From Acephala macrosclerotiorum (lineage: Eukaryota > Ascomycota > Leotiomycetes > Helotiales > Mollisiaceae): DNA of 64,000 nt. Made by a program: the position numbers and the translations under genes. The notes beneath the pieces were generated by a model. It was not told the origin of the DNA. It did no database searches and saw nothing but the letters and a program-made list of their open reading frames with translations. The stretch covers positions 558,001 to 622,000 of the forward strand of contig MU119203.1 in the NCBI GenBank assembly GCA_014904845.1. Reading direction: 5' to 3'. Position 1 is the first letter of the stretch; each line of letters begins with the position of its first letter. Positions 55,776 through 64,000 of the stretch are shown here, piece after piece.

Positions 55776-56448
55776 TGTGAGGCTTTGTGGGATGTTCGTG
55801 GTGGAGATGTGATGAGGCTGAATGTTGGTGATGCACTTTTCTTGAGGTCGGAGCCTCGCAGCGAATTGCCGACCTCAATATTCTGCGAATTTGACTTGAC
55901 TTTCAGCAAACACATTTTATTCTGTGTTGTATTAACGCGTTTCAATTTTGAATGTTGGATATTTTGACTGTTCTAGAAGTCCTCGAATTTTTGTCACATT
56001 GATTTGACGTGGCCTTTTTCTTCACCCTATTTTGATTTGATGGGAATCGAAATACAATGATGGCTCACGCAAGTATTATTGAGAAGCGGCTGGAATCTAT
56101 TTATTTGGTCACTTGATATATTTCGGACGAAATCTAGGCATTCTCAGCATAGTGTGCTGGAAAGTACATTGTCATGTCTTGAAGGCTTGGCATATTTAGC
56201 CTAGCAGACTTGTCTATGCGAGTATGCCTGTTCAAATTTATATACAAATGCTTCTCCAATGTTCATAAATTGGGCTCTGTTCCCGGATCTCCTGAGAGCT
56301 CAGCCAAAAGTTACACTGTTGTATCGCAGGTCGTTGAAGAGCTCGAAGTATGGCTTGCACCACCCGAAACAACATATATGAACCCGCCACTGGCAGTGTA
56401 CCTAGGATTTGATCAGGATTAGATTCTGAGGAAAATGGACGGAAGTCC
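55776..56448. other. Intergenic region
   Basis: This contains the promoter of the Emi1-like gene. A plus-strand frame near 56210-56422 overlaps no known family and is not supported. Confidence 0.4.
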
Positions 56449-57247
56449 TTACGCTCCGTTACACCATGCACTCGTGGTTGAAGCGGTAATGGTCAGACTC
56501 GTCCATTGCACTTGACCGAAGTCCGCTGCGGCGCTATTAGCAAGCTCGATGGAGAGTACTGCCTTCATTCAATTAGACTTCGAGTCAAATAGACAGGGTA
56601 AGGTGGATGCACTTTATCGATGATGCCTCTCTTTGCTAGATCATGTTCAGTACGGCTTGCGTTCAAGGAGGATGTAATGTCTCTACCAAAGGAGTTTCCA
56701 GAAGATTCACTCTGAGCGGTTTGGCCGGCAGCCTGTCCTGCGGGTCCAGGCGAGAGGGACCAGCTATCAGTCCATTATGCATTTGAACCAAGAGAAAAAG
56801 TGCTAGTTATCACATCGCCAGGATAGACGACAGAAGTTCAGCGTCATGCAAGCCATCAATTCTCCGTCCTTACCTCTAACTAGGCTGGCTTGGTAGTCAG
56901 GACTGTGATAGTATTAGCTAAGCGGTTTCTATTTGGATAGTGGAAGGAACGCAGCACAGCTGATCGACTTACTTGCAGCAATACTCAACGAAGAATTGCC
57001 ATATTCCAGGGACTCTCGAGTCGCTAATAACGCTTTGGAAGACAAGTGCGTCGTCGCTATTCTGAATTCCCGGCCAAACACCGTGCGCGCCAAATCCTCG
57101 AGATAAACTTGGGACCGTTATTGTGACTTGAAACTATTCATAAATCAGAGTCTAATAATCTCATCTCATGATGCTCGCGTACTTACGTAATGCCTGCATA
57201 AGGGCCAAACCAAAGGGTGTTGCTGCCACTTGCAAAATTTTGGACAA
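56449..57247 (-). pseudogene. Relic of a secreted fungal protein gene
   Basis: Pieces of one protein can be read in order on the minus strand. A signal-peptide-like SKILQVAATPFGLALMQAL begins at 57247, where the codon is TTG instead of ATG. After an intron (donor GTAAGTACG) comes VTITVPSLSRGFGAHGVWPGIQNS, then VFQSVISDSRVPGIWQFFVEYC; a further exon PDYQASLVR; then VYPGDVITSTFSLGSNA, an in-frame TAA, and WTDSWSLSPGPAGQAAGQ. The last exon reads AVLSIELANSAAADFGQVQWTSLTI and ends at a TAA at 56449-56451. Besides the lost start and the stop, the acceptor before VYPGD has no AG. I recall similar secreted proteins of unknown function in Leotiomycetes but cannot name the family. Confidence 0.6.
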
Positions 57248-58902
57248 GACAGAGCCATAGTACAACGAGGATTGTCGCATCTCCCATCCTCTCGTCACTG
57301 CCGGAGCCGCCAATTTGACAACACCAACAAGAATTGTTATAAGTATCGACGAAATGTAGAACTGAGGGGTCTGTCCATGATTTGAGGCGAGAACATGTCT
57401 TGAAGTGAAAACTTTGCTAGTTCTTGCACCAGAACGGAAACGTGCATCTGCACCTACACCACAACAGCAAAGAAAAGTCAGACAGAAGAAGCGTGCCAAA
57501 TCGCGAGGGATGATTCGGAGCTGGTAAGTACTCCTGGATCTTGCCCTTGTCCATACCGAAGTACTTATTCGGTTGGATGGTCCTCTGCCGCGTCCTCCGT
57601 TATTTCACAAGGAAGGCCTTTCGACAAGGCTGACAACAGATTTCAGAGCTCAAGAAACTCCATATCTAGCATAATAGTACCGAAGTCAGTTCAGTCTTGG
57701 TTCGCAGTGACATTGACAGTGATCTAGAGGTTCTCTTGGCATCAGATACATCTTCGTATTGGTTTCTCGTTCTGTCAGAATCATCTCCTCATGTCCGTAT
57801 GCGAGATGGATATTGTGGGGAGAAGAGCCGATTGGTAAAGAAACCTTAAACATACTGCACAAACATGCAATATCAAATAGCCGGAATCTGGAAACAGGGT
57901 ATTTTCTTCTTTGGGAGCGGATGAAAGATGTGATCGAACCGTGGCAGATGGTATCGAAGGAGGGGCATAACTATTTATAGATTATTACGTAGAACCTCCC
58001 TTTCTGAGATGGCTTTGAGAAGTAATGAAGACTATGAGATAGGACTTGCGATTAGCTTATGGCGTGGTATTAGCCGTAATTTACTGCCATCTCAGACGCA
58101 AGAACGGGTCTTGGTTTCTGGGACGAGTCTACATGATACAGGTAGGCTTGACAGGACTAGGGTTTCGCATTGATTAGCCGTGTTGCCGGAGAGAACTGAC
58201 AGACGTCCTCCTAAGGAGAGGTCTGGACTACCTCTGTCTTCCAGCTTGGAATGTCTTTGGTATGATTCAGCGTTGGCGCTAACTTTCTGAATCGCGATCT
58301 GCCCATTCCCACTCCCGATCTTCCCACAGTTGAAGAGAAAGAAAAGCACGAACGGTATGTAGGTGCTTATCTGAGAAGCGGGCATACAATTGGTAGATCT
58401 CCTGGGCTGAGGTCTCAACATAAGGTTTTCTATCGAGGTCAAAACCCTTTAAATAGCAATACGATGAAAAGATGCAGTTCCACAAGAACAAGAGACCTTC
58501 TCGTGATATTAGGAGACGAGAAGAAGACTATCAGAAGAGCAAGGTTCGTCTATACTTGAGTGCGGAAAGAGGGACAGACCTTGACAGCAGAAGCTTTATC
58601 ACTTGAAGATTCTTCATTGGACCATGGCAAAAGAGTGATTCTCAACAACAAGACAAGGTGATACTGTCAGATGTCTGTTTTCCATGTCGAACACTGTGAT
58701 ATGCAAAAGGTACCAAGATACCGTGAACATTAATAGCCCCTATTTAGTAGATTTCTGATTGGTCGTAGCTGACAGGGATCTTGACATTGGCTTTATGACC
58801 TCATGCTCGAGTGTACAAACGCGTAAGGACCTTCTCGACGCGCCTTCCCTTCGGTCTGCCATTCCCAAACCATGATCGTCCTGGCATCGAGCTGAAACGA
58901 AG
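57248..58902. other. 1.65-kb intergenic region
   Basis: No gene is supported. The minus-strand frame upstream of 57247 (Cys/Gly-rich, up to 57499) is a run-through of the relic's first exon. The YME2 promoter should lie in the last few hundred bases. Confidence 0.4.
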
Positions 58903-61499
58903 ATGCAGACCTCAAGGCGCATCTTCTTCAACCCCACCAGTCTCCCGAGACTGAGGACGAAGCCGCCGAGACGAGACTTTTACCATGGAGGCAGCACACC
59001 AAGGCCGAGGGTGGGACTGAGGAATGGGGTGTGGAGAGGCATACGCAAGGAAAGCACAGAGACCGGGGAAGATCAGTCTGGACATATTGCTGCTGGATCA
59101 AATGAGGGAATCTTGTTCATCGACAATATCTTCCCCCTCAAGCTCACATGGCTTCTGCGATACCCATTACGCTCCGAGAGAAACCTGCCAGACCTCTTGA
59201 ATCGATTCCACAGTCAGACACTCTCAGCTCTCGACCCAATCGGACTCGTCAAGCGGGCAATACCAGCATCGGTGCCTTTGAAAATCACTGAGATTCTGCC
59301 TCGATTCAAGGATGGTGGTGCGTTCGTCAAATTCTCACACCCAGATGCCATAACCGCGAAGGAAATTGAAGGGCTTGTCGGGCGGTATTTGGATGAAAAT
59401 CCGGTCAAGCCATGGTTCAACCCTTTTCGAGGAATTCGGACGAGATTGGTGGTTGGCAAGCCGTGGCTTGAGGACTTGCATCGCTTTCCAAGTTGTCGCA
59501 TAAAGGTCGAATTTATTCCTACAAGCCCAGGTGGAACAGCTGCAGAATTGTCACAAGAAGCCCTCTACAGTCTCTTTCGAAAATATGGCAAACTCGCAGA
59601 GATCACCTCCCAAGCATCCGATTCGAAAGTCCTCCCCAAATTCGCATATCTCGACTTTGCTAGAATGAGGCATGCGATAATGGCAAGAAACTGTATGCAT
59701 GGGATCAAGATTGTGGAAAATCAAGGTGGTGGCGCTGCGGGGACGGAGTTGAGGTTAAGTTACGAGACGAAAATGAAGACTCACTGGTACGTTTGTATCC
59801 CACGGGACAAGGCGTGAACGGCTGTGCTAACATTCTTTGCAGGATATGGGACTGGCTACTGAATCACCCGCGCATTGTGATACCCGCTATGGTTGTAATC
59901 ACTTCCGGTGTGGCTATTGCTGTCTTCGACCCTATCAGGACCTTTTTCATACGAGCTCGTGTTGAGCACTCCTTCAACCTGAAAGACAACAAAGTCTACA
60001 AATGGTTCAAGAACCAGGCGGAAGATATTTTCACATTTCGTCTGCACAAGGCCGAGGAGGCTAGTCTGGATGCCATTTGGAATGATCGAAAGCAAGTCAT
60101 TGATCAACTTGGTACTTGGCTGATGGAGACTGCCGAATCGTTCATTGTCATTCAGGGCCCTCGAGGCAGCGGCAAGAAGGAGCTTTTGGATCAGGCGCTC
60201 CAGGGAAGAGCACAGAAAACACTGTACATCGACTGCAAGAAGATTATAGAAGCACGCGGCGACTCCGCTACGATCTCTGCCGCCGCCGGTGAGGTTGGTT
60301 ATCGGCCGTTGTTCGCGATCTTTAATAGTATGAGCAGCCTGATTGATTTAGCAGCCCAAGCTACTATTGGAGCTAAAAGTGGACTTAGCGAGACTTTGGA
60401 CAGTCAGCTCAAGAAGATATTTGAGACCACTGCAACGGCCTTGAAGCAAGTCGCTCTTAGTCATAGGTCGAAAGAGGACAAAGACGCTGTACTAAGTGAC
60501 GAAGATTTCCTGGAGGCTCATCCCGAATATCGAGTAGTTGTCGTCGTCGACAATTTTCTCCACAGGAATGAGGAGACTATTGTCTATGACAAAATCGCAG
60601 AATGGGCCGCTTCTCTGACTATTGAGAATATCGCGCATATCATTTTCTTGACCAACGATATCTCATACTCAAAGTCTTTAAGCAAAGCTCTTCCCGATAG
60701 AGTCTTCAGGACAATCGCACTGGGAGATCTCTCACCCGAGGCAGCTAAGAAATTTGTCGTATCCCACTTGGATCTGCAGCAAGACAATCCTGCAGATGAT
60801 ACAGTCAAGCTGTCGCCGAGCCAAAAACGTCAGGATCTGCGCGAGCTTGATGACTGCATCGACGTTCTTGGAGGTCGACTCACGGATCTCGAGTTTCTTG
60901 CTCGGAGGCTGAAGACAGGCCAGATCCCTTCGCATGCAATCAAGGAGATCATCCAACAGAGCGCCTCGGAAATCATGAAGATGTATCTCTTGACAGCGGA
61001 CAAGGGGGACCGAAAGTTTTCCGCCCAACAGGCCTGGACTCTGGTGAAATTGCTCAGCGAAAAGGATCTACGCTACAATGAGGTTCTGCTTTCGAACATA
61101 TTCGCATCGTCACTCACACCTGCCGCATCAAACGGAGAAGCAGCCCTAGAAGCGCTAGCTGCAGCCGAGCTTATCAGCATCAAGACTCAGAATGGTAGGC
61201 CCGCTATCATTCAACCCGGCAAGCCACTTCTGCGTGAATCCTTCAAGACGATAGTGTCTGATACAGCTTTACGCGCTCGCCTGGATCTAGCAGCTTTGAA
61301 GGAAAACATTGTGATCGAGTCTAAGAGCATCACCAAATACGAGGACGAGTTAACAGTTCTTGGAAATCTACCTCGCCAACGAGAGCTTGGAGCACGCATA
61401 CAATTCTTATTGGATAATCTTGCATCAAGCCAGCAGAAGGTAGAGCAATGGACGAAAGAAACGGTGGCTTTGAAAAAGGTTCTCTCAGAACAGTATTGA
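58903..61499 (+). CDS. YME2: Mitochondrial escape protein 2 (Yme2/RNA12)
   Basis: An inner-membrane protein that maintains mitochondrial nucleoid structure and number; loss in yeast raises escape of mtDNA to the nucleus. Two exons, 58903-59786 and 59843-61499, give 846 residues. The N-terminus is basic and Ser/Arg-rich (MQTSRRIFFNPTSLPRLRTK), a mitochondrial presequence. An RRM-like part lies at about 195-290 (CRIKVEFIP, LYSLFRKYGKLAEI, FAYLDFARMRHAIMARN). One membrane span follows at about 305-325 (IVIPAMVVITSGVAIAVF). The RNA12/AAA-like domain has a Walker A at 400-407 (GPRGSGKK) and a Walker-B-like hydrophobic strand ending in Asp (YRVVVVVDNFL). The C-terminus is a coiled coil. The splice restores HWIWDWLLNHP, standard for the family. 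Identification is firm. Confidence 0.94.
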
Positions 61500-63336
61500 G
61501 ACCATGTATAATACCCAACTCAGTCGATAGGACATGTTCATGTCTAATACACGATACCCCTCAGTTAACTTGCGAGTCGGTATTGTGGTTTGGGAGTGTA
61601 CGCTTACACCATGGGCGATCTCATACCCCTACAGATATCACCTTCATCCCCAGTAGTCGAGCGAGGCACGAACAAGCCCACGCTGTGGAATGTTCATCGC
61701 TTTGTCGGCATACAAGGTTGGAAGATTAACCCGGCCTAGCAAGGACATTAGACTGCTACTACCAATAGGTCCACTACCGCCATTAAGCGTTGGAGGACTT
61801 TGTCAAGGAGCGTCGTCCATCAAGGCAATCACGATTACGATTTACGGAGTTCATCAGAGATCTCTTTCATTAAATAGAGGTAAGTGCCTGAGCTGGGATA
61901 CCCCGCTGCATTTAAACCTAAGATAGATTTGTCTTAGGACACATTTTTCGTCACCCCCCAGAAGTCTTGCTTTGATCTCGAGTCCTTAGAACACTTGCGA
62001 TATGTTGTCTATGTAGGGATGAAGTTGCCACAGACCGCAAGGGCCCCTAATAGTAGCATTCCCCACCTTCTGATTTTTTCTTCGTCTCAATTCAAGCATT
62101 TGCGGCCTTCAACAGTTGCAATGTTCAAATATTCAAACCCTTTTCATAGTCTTGAACTTTATTCTCCGAATCGACTCACGGAATGCCGTCAAAGCCCACG
62201 CCTTTGGCGAACATAGACGTGGAGACCACGAGTTAGAAAGAACGCTGGGCAATGGCCGATGTCAATATATCCGTCATTCAATATGTCAAGGAGAGACGAG
62301 AGTTCTTGGTTCGCATACCCGTCCAGAACGTGGCCGACGACCCCATCTAGCCATGAACCCACTGAAAGGGCAATCCTTCAACTCACCCGTCCACCTTTGG
62401 ACAAGATTCAGGAGAATCAAGCCACCTCTCAATCATGATTCTTCTACATTTGAAGAGGTCGTACCTGACTACAGAAGCAACTAACAATGAATGGGGCTGA
62501 CAAGTAAGGTCTCACGATGATGCCGAAGGAGATTATTTATGCCAACTCACTCTTCTATCTCAATTCAAGGAATGTTCATTGACTATCAATGCATTTAGCT
62601 TCATAATAGTTTTCCACGCCACAGAAAGCTAAGTTTTAGCCGTATTTTTCACGTGTGGCTTCACTATCCGCGATCCGGGCAACAGGGTCCCGTTTGATAT
62701 ACCAGAAACATTGCAAAGATTCATGGCATCGCAGAACACTTTTCCTGCAACTATCTACAGATTCGGATTCTTCTGAAGAGTCTGGCCGCACATGGAGCCC
62801 CATTTTGTTCCCAATCGACAGGACAGCTAGGTCCTCCACAGTGATCTACGATCCCCTCTCCTGTACCACGGCGTGATCCTGACTCGTTCTCCAAACTCGC
62901 CAGGCAAGAACCATCCGAGACTGACACCAGGAACACCCCAAACCCTCCCACGAACACCTTCAGGCACGGACGTTTTCTTTCCACTTCGGTCCGGCATTCT
63001 CCCTGCGAAATACATCTTTTGATACTCAATGGTATCCATGAATCGCTCGCAAGATGAGGGTAGATTTCGATTATGGTCCTATTTGTCGTTTCATAGATCC
63101 TCTCGTCCGAAAATGGAAATGGCGCTATGAGACCAAGTGCGAGGTCTGAGTGCCCCTAAAAGGCCAGGCCAATGAATGGCAAGACGATGCGATGCATAGA
63201 TAGAAAGTTCAACTGTTGGCTCTGGCTTTAAAACATGATGTTCGTCTCATATTTTTGCTTGATGATTGCTTTTTGTTCCCCACTATTTCCCCGCGTATAT
63301 TTCGTGCAGGATTTTCCTACTTCTGTAATTGGAAAG
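61500..63336. other. 1.8-kb intergenic region
   Basis: Short frames only, on both strands, with no family likeness. It contains the YME2 3' UTR and the promoter of the gene starting near 63337. Confidence 0.45.
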
Positions 63337-64000
63337 ATGAGTGAACGGGATGCCGAATTTCTTCTTGAAGAATGGTCCCTCTATGGAGTCGGTGTCGCGG
63401 TGATTCTGCTTCGATTTGCTATAAGGATAAAGACAGTTGGATTTAAGGGCTTTCAAGGCGATGTACGAAATTCACAATATGATTTATGGAGGGACAAGGT
63501 GGATTCGATCGAATTGGTTGCAGCATAAGGTAGCTGGGGTGCACTGGGGCTCAAGGCTGACTTCATGCAAGGATTACATGAGCATCTTGACTCTTGCAAT
63601 GTTCACAAGGGTAAGAATCCTTAAATTCTGATTTATTCCCAAATTATCGAGTTGTTTTCGAACAGTGAATCTGGGCTTTTCTACTTGATCTCTTCTCGCA
63701 CTATACCACAGCAAGAGATTGCTGACCCCTCTATACCTAGGATGCAACAACTGTGCATATAATATACTTCATAGGTACAGCGCACGCAACCAAAGGTTTT
63801 GAATAGTGTTAGGGCTAAGATTGACTTAAGGGACGAATGTGGAAGCCAGTGTATTGCAGAATACGAGGCTATTGACATCCCACGGGATCGGGGTATATAC
63901 ATTCGGATCGAAAGAGCAACTTGCGGTATGTCTGATCTTTTGATTTTCTTCATCCCTCCCTCGAGATGTGGAGTCGCTCGACGTCTAATTCACAATGTCC
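63337..64000 (+). CDS. Fungal rhodopsin-like integral membrane protein (5' part, runs off the window)
   Basis: Four small exons can be joined: 63337-63462, 63572-63610, 63741-63774 and 63831-63925. They read MSERDAEFLLEEWSLYGVG, VAVILLRFAIRIKTVGFKGFQGD, then DYMSILTLAMFTR, DATTVHIIYFIG, TNVEASVLQNTRLLT and FGSKEQLA. This is the start of the Pezizomycotina family of seven-span membrane proteins often called rhodopsin/PTH11-like. The first two helices are visible (about residues 14-28 and the DYMSILTLAM segment). Introns have GT donors (GTACGA, GTAAGA, GTACAG, GTATGT) and phases agree. The last intron opens at 63926 and no acceptor fits before 64000, so the remaining helices lie outside. An in-frame ATG at 63235 is possible, but the one at 63337 starts the usual MSxRDAEFL. 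Ligand unknown. Confidence 0.72.

Noticed and set aside
1..64000. tRNA genes, rRNA, CRISPR arrays, bacterial operon features
   Set aside because: No tRNA-like B-box with a matching fold was found on either strand, there is no rRNA-like sequence, and the window is eukaryotic; a tRNAscan run would settle the tRNA question.

Overview
The window is nuclear DNA of a filamentous ascomycete. Genes are interrupted by short introns of about 45 to 110 bases with GT(A/G) donors and CTAAC- or CTGAC-like branch points. It carries typical Pezizomycotina families: HET-C, a KRE2/KTR mannosyltransferase, a DUF4604 protein, an Scs7-type sphingolipid hydroxylase, a GH12 glucanase and a fungal rhodopsin-like membrane protein. 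The style of the proteins suggests Leotiomycetes (Helotiales), but that is inference; nothing here fixes a genus.

Layout. 1-16.5 kb is a dense housekeeping block: glycerol kinase (1080-2892), PTS2-bearing peroxisomal 3-ketoacyl-CoA thiolase (3511-4971), an 887-residue single-span membrane protein of unknown function (6041-8704), RanBP1/Yrb1 (9385-10440), a Taf14-type YEATS protein (11387-12340), a DUF4604 protein (13265-13762, minus) and a GT15 mannosyltransferase (14773-16499). A 21-bp minisatellite lies between RanBP1 and Taf14. 16.5-30 kb holds a small secreted Thr-rich protein, a BTB-like protein, HET-C with an apparent one-base frameshift, the Scs7 hydroxylase divergent from it, and a three-RRM splicing factor (Rsd1/RBM39).

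30-35.1 kb has no recognisable gene and ends in a GC-rich, hairpin-forming degenerate tandem array (about 33.93-35.11 kb). 35.4-37.6 kb encodes a conserved coiled-coil protein of unknown function. From 38.8 to 57.3 kb live genes (vWA protein, GH12, Spt20, Emi1) alternate with decayed ones. The decayed loci are a short-chain dehydrogenase split by an ~0.8-kb insertion with a 17-bp target-site duplication, an F-box-like gene with frame breaks, an ACC-synthase-like aminotransferase with two stops and a lost splice donor, a fungal transcription-factor-domain gene with a stop and a frame break, and a secreted-protein relic. The right end has mitochondrial Yme2 (58903-61499) and the first four exons of a rhodopsin-like membrane protein that runs off the edge at 64000.

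How the genes relate. There is no biosynthetic cluster. Glycerol kinase and peroxisomal thiolase both serve use of lipid-derived carbon, and Taf14 and Spt20 are both transcription-machinery subunits, but none is arranged as a co-regulated unit. The most notable signals are the broken het-c locus, the retroposon-like insertion in the SDR gene, the hairpin repeat array and the high density of pseudogenes among conserved genes. All exon joins were made by eye from frame, splice consensus and family resemblance; no database search was run.
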